A DNA stretch of 5,393 bases from positions 1-5,393 of the forward strand of contig JADHLU010000082.1 in assembly GCA_016780435.1 (NCBI GenBank), in the 5' to 3' direction. This document shows, in pieces, positions 1-5,393 of the stretch (its first letter is position 1; the number at the start of each line of letters is the position of its first letter). Position numbers and translations under genes: made by a program. This DNA comes from Flavobacteriaceae bacterium. Lineage in GTDB: Bacteria > Bacteroidota > Bacteroidia > Flavobacteriales > Flavobacteriaceae. The notes under the pieces are model-generated. The model was not told the DNA's origin. It ran no database searches and was given only the letters and a program-made list of their open reading frames with translations.

Positions 1-529
1 GCTGTTGATTTTCACCTAACTCTGCCATAAAAAACCAGGCGTCTTGATGCACAAAAACCCCCTCGCCTCCTTCATGGGGCGACACCAACTGCACCCAGCG
101 CTGGGCTGGAAAGGGCTCGGGCAATGAAATCTGTTGGTACCTAGGAACCACTCCTCGTTCACGGGGCATGACCCAAATCTGAAGAAAGGCTACTGCCTGA
201 TCATCACTGGCATTGAATTCGCTGTGTTCAATACCAGTTCCTGCGCTCATCACCTGCACATCTCCTGAGCGAATCACTGCCGAAGTTCCGGTGCTGTCTT
301 CGTGTTTTAGATCGCCTGAAAGCGGAATAGAAACAATTTCCATGTCGCGATGGCCATGCTTAGGAAAACCTGCTCCAGCCTCTACCCAATCGTCGTTTAA
401 AACGCGTAGCGCACCAAATTGCATCTTATTGGGATCGTAGTACGAACCAAAACTGAAACTGTGGTGTGATTTTAGCCAACCGAAATTGGCTTGGCCCCTA
501 TCGGAGGCCTTGTGAATGAGAAACTGCAT
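1..529 (-). CDS. Pirin-family bicupin protein, C-terminus cut by window edge
   Basis: The gene starts at the ATG at 529-527 and runs off the left edge with 176 residues visible. It belongs to the pirin family (E. coli YhhW-like), metal-binding bicupins of which some members show quercetin 2,3-dioxygenase activity; the physiological role is usually unknown. The N-terminal cupin is clear. The FPKHGHRDME segment supplies H58 and H60, and GTGIEHSEF supplies H102 and E104, matching the four metal ligands of pirin. An early HHSFSFGSYYDP stretch is also typical. Family members are about 230-240 residues, so roughly 55-65 residues of the second cupin lie outside the window. The protein is presumably cytoplasmic, with no signal peptide. 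The start is preceded by an A-rich stretch (AAAACAAAA) rather than a Shine-Dalgarno, as is usual in Bacteroidota. It lies 65 nt after the polyamine operon on the same strand, separated by a hairpin. A functional link to polyamines is not evident. The family call is firm; the substrate is unknown. Confidence 0.93.
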   Translation of the reverse strand, partial: MQFLIHKASDRGQANFGWLKSHHSFSFGSYYDPNKMQFGALRVLNDDWVEAGAGFPKHGHRDMEIVSIPLSGDLKHEDSTGTSAVIRSGDVQVMSAGTGIEHSEFNASDDQAVAFLQIWVMPRERGVVPRYQQISLPEPFPAQRWVQLVSPHEGGEGVFVHQDAWFFMAELGENQQ

Positions 530-544
530 TTTTGTTTTAAAGGT

Positions 545-582
545 AAACAGGTCAATTTTCTAGAAGAAAAATCGGCCTGTTT
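545..582 (-). terminator. Hairpin after polyamine operon, probable terminator
   Basis: AAACAGG (545-551) pairs with CCTGTTT (576-582). The helix continues inward through T552-G575 and C553-G574, then after one mismatch through AATTTT (555-559 with 568-572), leaving an 8-nt loop. It begins 12 nt after the stop codon of the 85-residue protein gene. On the minus strand it is followed by TTTACCTTT, a broken rather than pure U-tract. The position is right for an intrinsic terminator of the operon. It could instead attenuate read-through into the pirin gene, which starts only 15 nt further on. Confidence 0.5.
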
Positions 583-594
583 TCTTAAGGAAGG

Positions 595-852
595 TTAATC
601 TTCAAAATCAACGCCTTCCATAGGCTCTATGCTATCGAGGAAGTCTGCATCCCAAAAGTCTTTAGAAACAGAACCAATCTTTACCAAAAATGAAGTGTCT
701 TCAAAAGACAAAGGCAAGCAACTCACTCGAGTTCCGTTGCCCATAGTAAGCGTCATAAGCTCGTTATCTCCATATCCTTCGCTGTAAAGATCAGAGAATG
801 CCTGCCTTTGGTCGGCGCTTAACTTCTTGTAATCAATTATAACTCGTTTCAT
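595..852 (-). CDS. Small acidic-tailed protein coupled to the polyamine operon, function unknown
   Basis: This 85-residue protein has no assigned function that I recognise. The N-terminus MKRVIIDYKKL, a GYGDNELMTL segment around residues 26-35, and an EDTSFLVKIG strand around 51-60 suggest a small alpha/beta fold. Residues 65-85 form an acidic tail with nine D/E and no K/R. From memory, small flavobacterial hypothetical proteins share the pattern MKRV-DY-KL, YGD and DT-YLVK plus an acidic end, but I could not verify this. There is no signal peptide, membrane segment or metal-binding cluster. Its ATG (852-850) overlaps the stop of the deoxyhypusine synthase-like gene by one base (TGATG), so translation is probably coupled. 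It is the last gene of the operon and is followed by a hairpin. The overlap and the plausible codon pattern make it a real gene. A role as an accessory or regulatory partner of polyamine synthesis is inference only. Confidence 0.8.
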   Translation of the reverse strand: MKRVIIDYKKLSADQRQAFSDLYSEGYGDNELMTLTMGNGTRVSCLPLSFEDTSFLVKIGSVSKDFWDADFLDSIEPMEGVDFED

Positions 853-1808
853 CAGTACCCTAATATATAGGCAAAAACTAAAGGTGCAACAATGGTCGCG
901 TCTGATTCAATAATAAATTTTGGAGTGTCGATATCCAACTTGCCCCAGGTGATCTTTTCGTTAGGCACTGCTCCCGAGTACGAACCGTAACTGGTTGTAG
1001 AGTCGCTAATCTGACAAAAATAACTCCAAAAAGGCGTTTGTTCGAGTTCGAGATCTTGGTAAAGCATCGGAACCACACAGATCGGAAAGTCTCCGGCTAT
1101 TCCGCCTCCGATTTGAAAAAAGCCTACTTGATTTTGTTGTCTATACCAGTCAGCCAGGTAAGCCATGTATTCGATTCCAGACTTCACTGTGGAGGCCTTC
1201 AGCTCTCCTTTAATCACATAGCTCGCAAAGATGTTTCCCATAGTTGAGTCTTCCCATCCAGGAACCACCATAGGCAAGTTGTTCTTCGCAGCCGTCATCA
1301 TCCACGAATGCTCAACCGGAATCTGAAAATGAGCGTCTAAATCTCCCGAAAGCAATAGTTGATACAAAAATTCATGCGGAAAGTAACGCTCTCCTTTATC
1401 CTCAGCCGACTTCCATAACTTAAACATGTATTTCTGAAGCACTCGAAAAGCTTCCTCTTCTGGAATACAGGTGTCTGTTACGCGATTCAATCCCCTGTCA
1501 AGCAGATCCCGCTCTTGCTCTGGTGAAAGGTCGCGGTAATTCGGAATGCGTTCGTAGTGGTTATGAGCCACCAAATTCATCACATCTTCTTCTAGATTGG
1601 CCCCAGTACACGATATAATATGAATCTTGTTCTGAGCAATCATTGGCGTAAGAATGCGCCCCATCTCAGCGGTGCTCATGGCTCCAGCTAGAGAAACAAG
1701 CATCTTGTTACCCTGATCAAGCTGAGCGATATAGCCCTTAGCTGCGTCTACAAGGGCAGCTGCATTGAAATGTTTGTAGTGATTTTCGATAAAGGCGCTT
1801 ACGCTCAT
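852..1808 (-). CDS. Deoxyhypusine synthase-like protein, probable homospermidine synthase
   Basis: This complete 318-residue protein belongs to the deoxyhypusine synthase (DHS) family, which transfers an aminobutyl group in an NAD-dependent reaction. Comparison with human DHS (369 residues, recalled) gives collinear blocks. These are an NAD-site segment LAGAMST (40-46), CTGANLEED (67-75), GLNRV (106-110), GWEDSTMGN (184-192), the IGGG loop (233-236) and the catalytic ITWGK block (286-290). K290 corresponds to the essential human K329, with W288 and E284 matching W327 and E323. However, human H288, D243 and D316 appear replaced by D240, N192 and Y277. Bacteria lack eIF5A, so true deoxyhypusine synthesis is unlikely. 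The gene follows an agmatinase gene, and Flavobacteria are known to contain homospermidine, so putrescine to sym-homospermidine is the best inferred reaction. The ATG overlaps the agmatinase stop (ATGA), which fixes the start. The family call is firm; the reaction is inferred. Confidence 0.92.
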   Translation of the reverse strand: MSVSAFIENHYKHFNAAALVDAAKGYIAQLDQGNKMLVSLAGAMSTAEMGRILTPMIAQNKIHIISCTGANLEEDVMNLVAHNHYERIPNYRDLSPEQERDLLDRGLNRVTDTCIPEEEAFRVLQKYMFKLWKSAEDKGERYFPHEFLYQLLLSGDLDAHFQIPVEHSWMMTAAKNNLPMVVPGWEDSTMGNIFASYVIKGELKASTVKSGIEYMAYLADWYRQQNQVGFFQIGGGIAGDFPICVVPMLYQDLELEQTPFWSYFCQISDSTTSYGSYSGAVPNEKITWGKLDIDTPKFIIESDATIVAPLVFAYILGY

Positions 1809-2656
1809 AGTTCTTTTGTAAAGTGATAAGATAGTATTTTGTAATACAATTTGGCCGCTAAAAAGTTTGAGGGTTTTGAAAATTCATTGGGGCAGAGTTC
1901 AACGATATCAAAGCCTACCAGTTTCTTTTCGGTGATGATACGCTGCAAAAAGTAAAGCGTCTCGTACCACAACATACCTCCGGGCTCCGGAGTTCCGGTT
2001 GCCGGAAGTATAGACGGATCAAACGCGTCTAGATCTATTGTGATATACACGTTTTCAGTCATCAAGTCGATGGCCTTATCCATCCAAAACTCATCAGCTT
2101 CCAATTCATGAGCATAAAACACGCGCTCAGGATCTACCCGGTCTTGCTCGAGTTTGTCCATAGAGCGAATTCCGACCTGTATCAGATTGGTGGTCTGCTG
2201 GGCTTCAAAGAGTGCGCATGCATGATTGTATTTCGACCCTAGATAAGACTCCCTTAGATCGGTATGCGCATCTAGTTGAACCACCGTAACGTCGTCAAAG
2301 AACTCGGCGGTTGCGCGAATGGCACCTATAGAGACCGAATGCTCTCCACCTATCATGCTCACCAATTTACCGCGTGTATACTGGTCTTTAAATTTGGCGT
2401 AAACGGCTTCAACCATGGCATCTGGGGTTGAAAAACCCTGAAGCGTTTGATGCAAGTAGACACCCTCTTTGTAGACTTCAGACTGCGTCTCAATGTCATA
2501 GAGTTCCATGTTTTCGGCAGCGTCTAAAAAGGCTTCTGGCCCTTTGTCAGCCCCTTTTCCCCATGTACTTGTTCCGTCGTAGGCGACCGGAATGAGTGAT
2601 ACCTTTGAGCGATCAGCTCCGGCGAATTCTACAGGAATTCCTGCAAATGTTTTCAT
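1805..2656 (-). CDS. speB: Agmatinase (ureohydrolase family)
   Basis: This complete 283-residue member of the arginase/agmatinase family needs two Mn ions. It most likely hydrolyses agmatine to putrescine and urea in the cytoplasm. All metal ligands of the family are visible: H106 in GGEHS (103-107), D129, H131 and D133 in DAHTD, and D208 and D210 in ITIDLDAFDP. The downstream ATGTPEPGG (219-227) and GFDIVEL (248-254) blocks are also typical. H145 in YNHACA sits where the substrate-loop histidine is expected. The length fits bacterial agmatinases (about 280-310 residues). Arginase or another guanidino hydrolase cannot be excluded from motifs alone, but the gene directly upstream encodes an arginine decarboxylase, which makes agmatine the likely substrate. 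The start overlaps the decarboxylase stop (ATGA) and the stop overlaps the next start (ATGA), so the gene is tightly embedded in the operon. Confidence 0.94.
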   Translation of the reverse strand: MKTFAGIPVEFAGADRSKVSLIPVAYDGTSTWGKGADKGPEAFLDAAENMELYDIETQSEVYKEGVYLHQTLQGFSTPDAMVEAVYAKFKDQYTRGKLVSMIGGEHSVSIGAIRATAEFFDDVTVVQLDAHTDLRESYLGSKYNHACALFEAQQTTNLIQVGIRSMDKLEQDRVDPERVFYAHELEADEFWMDKAIDLMTENVYITIDLDAFDPSILPATGTPEPGGMLWYETLYFLQRIITEKKLVGFDIVELCPNEFSKPSNFLAAKLYYKILSYHFTKEL

Positions 2657-4050
2657 TGAGTATATCCGAGTTGAGTTAAAAATTCCAATGCTGTTTGCTG
2701 TTCCTTGAAAAGCTTTGAAGTGAGGTTGCCCTCTTCGTCACGATCTAATAAGACGTACTTCGGTTGGGGCACCAAGCAGTGCTGAAGCCCTCCAAATCCG
2801 CCAACCGTTTCTTGGTAAGCCCCTGTGTGAAAGAATCCAATATACAGCGGATAAGACTTACTGAAGCGCGGTAAATAAATCGCGTTTACATGTTGTTCTG
2901 AGTTGTAGTAATCGTCACTGTCACACGTTATGCCACCCAGCAATACCCGCTCATAGGTGTCGTTCCAGCGATTGAGGGGCAACATAATAAACCGTTTATT
3001 GATCGCCCAAGAATCAGGCATTGTGGTGATGAATGAAGAATCGATCATGTTCCACTTCTCTCGATCATTCTGTTGCTTTTGATAAAGCACCTTGTAAATA
3101 GTCCCGGCACTTTCACCGACGGTATAACTTCCGAATTCGGTGTACAAGTCAGGCACCTCAATACCAGCTTCTTCACAAACTATGCGCACTTGGTTTACGA
3201 TTTCGTCGATCATGTAAGCGTAATCGTAACTAAAGGCTAGTGAATTCTTAATCGGAAAGCCTCCGCCAATATTTAGAGAATTGAGCGTAGGACATATCTT
3301 CTTAAGCCCCACATATACTTTTAAACACTTCTGAAGCTCATTCCAGTAATAAGCCGTATCGCGAATGCCTGTGTTGATAAAGAAATGCAACATACGCAGC
3401 GAGATCTGCGGATCGTCTTGAATGTACTGTTTATAAAACGGAACAATATTCCTATACCCTATCCCTAAACGAGACGTATAAAACTCAAATTTAGGTTCTT
3501 CTTCAGAAGCAATGCGAATACCCACTGAAAACGGCTCGGAGGTCTTAGATTTAAGCTGCTCGATTTCTACATAGTGATCTAAAACAGGAAGAACATTTAC
3601 TGCCTTTGAAGTCATCAATTCGGCTATCTTATCTACGTATTCTTGTTGCTTGAATCCATTGCAAATAACCCAGTCTGTGGGCTTGACCTTTTTTTCATTC
3701 AGCAAAACATTCACTATAGAGAGATCAGAGGCTGATGAAGTTTCAATGTATACTCCGGTGTCAAGAGCCCGTTCAATTACATGTCTAAAGTGAGAACTCT
3801 TGGTGCAGTAACAGTAGTGGTAGGCGCCGTGATAATCGTATTTTCTGAAGGCGTCCGCAAACCACTGCTTGGCCTTTAAAATATTTTCAGAAATCTTAGG
3901 CAGGTACATAAACTTGATCGGAGAGCCGTATTGCTCAACGAGTTGCATTAGATCTATGCCGTGAAACAGAAGATTGTCGTCACGTAGGGTAAATTCTTCC
4001 TGCGGAAAAAAGTAGGTCTGGTCTATTAAATCGATGTATTTTGTTTTCAT
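2653..4050 (-). CDS. speA: Compact PLP-dependent arginine decarboxylase
   Basis: This complete 465-residue fold-type III (alanine racemase-like barrel) PLP decarboxylase is inferred to convert arginine to agmatine and CO2, the first step of this operon's pathway. K84 in YCTKSS is the expected Schiff-base lysine. The glycine-rich IGGGFP (261-266) should hold the PLP phosphate. EFGSYTVGES (305-314) occupies the place of the usual E-SGR-type PLP-binding segment. ITCDSDD (374-380) carries the C376-D377 pair contributed across the dimer, and GAYQE (410-414) resembles the same motif in SpeA enzymes. It is much shorter than E. coli SpeA (about 658 residues), so the extra helical regions of that enzyme are probably missing. 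Bacteroidota genomes carry a family of this shorter length, as I recall. The substrate is deduced mainly from the agmatinase gene that follows with a 4-nt overlap. Ornithine, lysine or diaminopimelate specificity is less likely. Confidence 0.9.
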   Translation of the reverse strand: MKTKYIDLIDQTYFFPQEEFTLRDDNLLFHGIDLMQLVEQYGSPIKFMYLPKISENILKAKQWFADAFRKYDYHGAYHYCYCTKSSHFRHVIERALDTGVYIETSSASDLSIVNVLLNEKKVKPTDWVICNGFKQQEYVDKIAELMTSKAVNVLPVLDHYVEIEQLKSKTSEPFSVGIRIASEEEPKFEFYTSRLGIGYRNIVPFYKQYIQDDPQISLRMLHFFINTGIRDTAYYWNELQKCLKVYVGLKKICPTLNSLNIGGGFPIKNSLAFSYDYAYMIDEIVNQVRIVCEEAGIEVPDLYTEFGSYTVGESAGTIYKVLYQKQQNDREKWNMIDSSFITTMPDSWAINKRFIMLPLNRWNDTYERVLLGGITCDSDDYYNSEQHVNAIYLPRFSKSYPLYIGFFHTGAYQETVGGFGGLQHCLVPQPKYVLLDRDEEGNLTSKLFKEQQTALEFLTQLGYTQ

Positions 4051-4394
4051 TAAAGCATTTAAAGGGGTCTAAAATCAAAAAGGGCTGTAAAAGGTAGGGC
4101 TCTGTTTTGAAGGCTCCACTAAATGCGTATATGCGTGCTCGACTTCGATTGCAACTCAGACAAGCTTAGCACAATGCGCTCGCGCATTAGAAATGAAATC
4201 ATTTTTGAAGTTAGACCTTTTGCTCGGCGTACTCCTCTAAATACGGCTTTTAGGACGAACTTCAACACACCCTTGGGCCCGAGCATAACATTCATTTTCA
4301 AAACGTTAAGGTTGCAACCCGCAGGCTACATTTTTCGGCAAAACTAACTAAAAATGAATACTATAAAACTGACTATCGTTTTTTTTTGAATTTT
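4051..4394. other. 344-nt intergenic leader upstream of speA
   Basis: No convincing gene lies here. The minus strand holds an open frame of 58 codons from an ATG at 4295 to a TAG at 4119, and the plus strand is also open over most of the stretch. Two overlapping open frames and no recognisable family argue against either being a firm gene. Visible features are a candidate Bacteroidota promoter near 4339-4368, a perfect 10-bp palindrome GGTTGCAACC (4310-4319), and an imperfect copy GATTGCAACT (4147-4156). There is also a small hairpin AATGCG-CTCG-CGCATT (4173-4188) and a run of nine T (4379-4387). Right before speA there is a two-codon frame ATG-CTT-TAA whose stop overlaps the speA start (TAATG). 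No hairpin plus U-tract is evident for ending the upstream membrane-protein genes. Confidence 0.6.
4339..4368 (-). promoter_or_regulatory. Candidate Bacteroidota-type promoter for the polyamine operon
   Basis: On the minus strand, TAGTTTTG (4346-4339) matches the Bacteroidota -7 consensus TAnnTTTG exactly. Eighteen bases upstream lies TTTT (4368-4365), a 3 of 4 match to the -33 TTTG. A run of nine A on the same strand (4387-4379) sits just upstream, like an UP element. If used, transcription would begin near 4332 and leave a leader of about 280 nt before speA. The -33 match is weak, and an 8-base pattern with two free positions in AT-rich DNA can occur by chance. A closer but poorer match TACCTTTT (4096-4089) is the alternative. 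Confidence 0.35.
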
Positions 4395-4706
4395 CTATTC
4401 GCCAACTGTATTTGGGTCTGCAAATAAAAGGGAGTGCTTTGCGAAATAATACGCCATCAAACCCACTACAACAAAGATGATTGGATTCTTCTCAGCCGCT
4501 AGGCTAAAGCGAAAATGAAGCAGTTCTATGGCCGCAGAAGATAGGCCACACCCCCAACACTCAACGTGAAAAAAGGTCTTAAATAGGCAGGGAATCATCA
4601 GGTCTATCACGCCGTATTCCGCTAGAAGGCCCGTGGTTAGTTGATACACTACCACTGCCGAAAGCATAAATTTCTGACTGAAAAGTAGAGCGATTGATCT
4701 AGCCAT
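4395..4706 (-). CDS. DUF2752 family membrane protein
   Basis: This complete 103-residue small membrane protein is recognisable as DUF2752 by CWGCGLSSA (50-58). That is a variant of the family's C-xx-CGLTRA motif, followed by a helix with a conserved-looking hydrophobic/acidic pattern (AAIELLHFRF) and an NP before the last membrane helix. Hydrophobic spans lie around residues 13-29 and 75-90, with the CxxC segment between them. The C-terminus is polar. The family's biochemical function is unknown; the paired cysteines C50 and C53 suggest metal or redox chemistry, which is inference. The TR of the usual motif is SS here. Its ATG lies inside the end of the TM2 gene (8-nt overlap), so the two are probably co-translated. 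This genomic pairing with TM2-domain genes is common in Bacteroidota as I recall it. The stop is followed by the long intergenic stretch. Confidence 0.85.
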   Translation of the reverse strand: MARSIALLFSQKFMLSAVVVYQLTTGLLAEYGVIDLMIPCLFKTFFHVECWGCGLSSAAIELLHFRFSLAAEKNPIIFVVVGLMAYYFAKHSLLFADPNTVGE

Positions 4707-5043
4707 TGGCCCGAATAGGAATGCCGTTTGCGTCTTTGAATCCGCCCGTTACAATAAGTATAAAGTCAATGATGACCCAGATGCCGCATCCGCCCAAGGT
4801 GAATAACTGAATCACACCAATGGTGGTGTGGCCCGTATAAAAGCGATGCACCCCAAACACTCCCAAAAACCAGCACAGAAGAAGTGTGGCTAAAAACCGC
4901 GGTTCAGCATTGAAAGGTTGTTTGGGAGCCTCTTCGTAAGAGAGTCCACAATTCGGGCACATAGACGCCTTTTTGCTGATTAATTTTCCGCATTCGGCGC
5001 AATACATTTGATGCTCGGGCTTGCTAAATTGTGAATCACTCAT
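4699..5043 (-). CDS. Zinc-ribbon plus TM2 domain membrane protein
   Basis: This complete 114-residue protein has two parts. Residues 14-33 form a short zinc ribbon with cysteines C15, C18, C29 and C32 (two CxxC pairs). After a polar linker, residues 48-105 form a TM2 domain with two membrane helices. The first ends in GVFGVHRFYTG (61-71), the diagnostic G-x-HRFY-G turn, and the second carries WVIIDFILI (89-97). The N-terminus has no signal peptide, so the ribbon is expected in the cytoplasm. TM2 proteins have no settled function in bacteria. The gene starts 18 nt after the stop of the upstream membrane-protein gene and overlaps the DUF2752 start by 8 nt, so the three appear to form one transcription unit. 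A 6-bp inverted repeat (GTTTAC/GTAAAC, 5054-5072) spans the upstream stop codon; it is probably incidental. Domain assignment is firm; the role is unknown. Confidence 0.92.
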   Translation of the reverse strand: MSDSQFSKPEHQMYCAECGKLISKKASMCPNCGLSYEEAPKQPFNAEPRFLATLLLCWFLGVFGVHRFYTGHTTIGVIQLFTLGGCGIWVIIDFILIVTGGFKDANGIPIRANG

Positions 5044-5061
5044 GAGTCTACAGGTTTACCC

Positions 5062-5393
5062 CTAAAGTAAACAAATTAAAAAAAGAGCTAATAGCAGCAG
5101 GCCCGCAAGCAGCACAAAGGTGAAGTAGGCAAACCTGAACGTGCTCAAAAATTCATCTTCTTTGATCAGCGGCTGGATGCGCCTGCGCCAAATAAATACC
5201 AGCGGCCAGAAAAGAATGTTGATAACGAGCTTTAGACGGTTCAATTCACAGGGCGCAGTTTGGGCCTGGCAATCTTCGCTTCGATCACTACTGATAGATT
5301 CTGTCAATTCGGCGATCCGTGCATTTACCGCTTGAACCTTTAGAAAGTCTGCTTTTTCGAGGATCAATTGCCGTTCGATAGCGTCGTAATTTT
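5062..5393 (-). CDS. Unrecognised two-helix membrane protein, N-terminus cut by window edge
   Basis: The reading frame is open to the right edge of the window with no ATG start in view, so the gene is 5'-partial and 109 residues are visible. A TTG at 5367 could be read as a start, but the frame stays open through NYDAIERQ before it and the true start is probably outside. The visible N-terminal part (residues 1-50) is charged and probably helical, with two cysteines at 41 and 48. It is followed by a hydrophobic span at about 54-68, a basic RRR turn (69-71), a short cytoplasmic-looking acidic stretch, and a strongly hydrophobic C-terminal span at about 87-109. I do not recognise the family. It lies 18 nt upstream of the TM2 gene on the same strand, which suggests an operon of small membrane proteins. 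Confidence 0.72.
   Translation of the reverse strand, partial: NYDAIERQLILEKADFLKVQAVNARIAELTESISSDRSEDCQAQTAPCELNRLKLVINILFWPLVFIWRRRIQPLIKEDEFLSTFRFAYFTFVLLAGLLLLALFLICLL

Noticed and set aside
213..440. Plus-strand open frame of 75 codons
   Set aside because: It lies entirely antisense to the pirin gene, whose metal-binding motifs fix the real strand and frame.
878..1247. Short open frames on both strands (878-1078 minus, 1038-1247 plus)
   Set aside because: They are alternative frames inside the deoxyhypusine synthase-like gene, which has conserved motifs across the same bases.
852..1808. Annotating this gene as a true deoxyhypusine synthase
   Set aside because: The acceptor protein eIF5A is not found in bacteria and several spermidine-site residues appear changed, so only the family name is used.
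4123..4347. Plus-strand open frame of 74 codons in the intergenic leader
   Set aside because: No recognisable family, overlap with another weak frame on the opposite strand, and orientation against every other gene here; not enough to call a gene.
4051..4394. Search for tmRNA, RNase P RNA, SRP RNA or tRNA in the gap
   Set aside because: None of the remembered signature sequences or a cloverleaf could be found on either strand.
5054..5072. Inverted repeat GTTTAC/GTAAAC between two membrane-protein genes
   Set aside because: The stem is only 6 bp and AT-rich, overlaps the stop codon, has no U-tract and lies in an 18-nt gap within a likely operon; probably chance.
5141..5335. Plus-strand open frame of 64 codons
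   Set aside because: It is antisense to the partial membrane-protein gene and shows no family features of its own.
1..5393. Mobile element, CRISPR array, toxin-antitoxin or defence genes
   Set aside because: No terminal repeats, transposase motifs, regularly spaced repeats or defence domains are visible; the genes are metabolic or small membrane proteins.

Overview
The window reads as a piece of a Bacteroidota chromosome, probably Flavobacteriales. The reasons are close protein resemblance (from memory) to flavobacterial polyamine genes, A-rich start regions without clear Shine-Dalgarno sequences, and moderate GC. All real genes lie on the minus strand, so they are read from high to low coordinates. 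I see no tRNA, rRNA, CRISPR array or mobile element.

Layout in transcription order. (1) 5393-4395: three small membrane-protein genes in tight succession. They are an unrecognised two-helix protein cut by the window edge, a zinc-ribbon plus TM2-domain protein, and a DUF2752 protein whose gene overlaps the TM2 gene by 8 nt. (2) 4394-4051: a 344-nt gap with a candidate Bacteroidota-type promoter, small palindromes and a weak basic ORF; I could not assign a gene. (3) 4050-595: a four-gene polyamine operon. It encodes a compact PLP-dependent arginine decarboxylase, an agmatinase, a deoxyhypusine synthase-like protein and an 85-residue protein of unknown function. Every junction is a stop/start overlap (ATGA, ATGA, TGATG), so the four genes look translationally coupled. 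(4) 594-530: a short gap with a hairpin that probably terminates the operon. (5) 529-1: a pirin-family cupin gene that runs off the left edge.

How the genes work together: arginine is decarboxylated to agmatine, and agmatinase hydrolyses agmatine to putrescine and urea. The deoxyhypusine synthase-like enzyme most plausibly uses putrescine to make sym-homospermidine, a polyamine known to be common in Flavobacteria. It is unlikely to make deoxyhypusine, because bacteria lack the eIF5A substrate and several spermidine-binding residues of the eukaryotic enzyme are replaced here. The 85-residue protein is the unexplained member of the operon. It ends in an acidic tail and is the most interesting candidate for something undescribed. 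The genes themselves look intact and ordinary; the novelty, if any, lies in the small coupled protein, the altered active site and the long leader.
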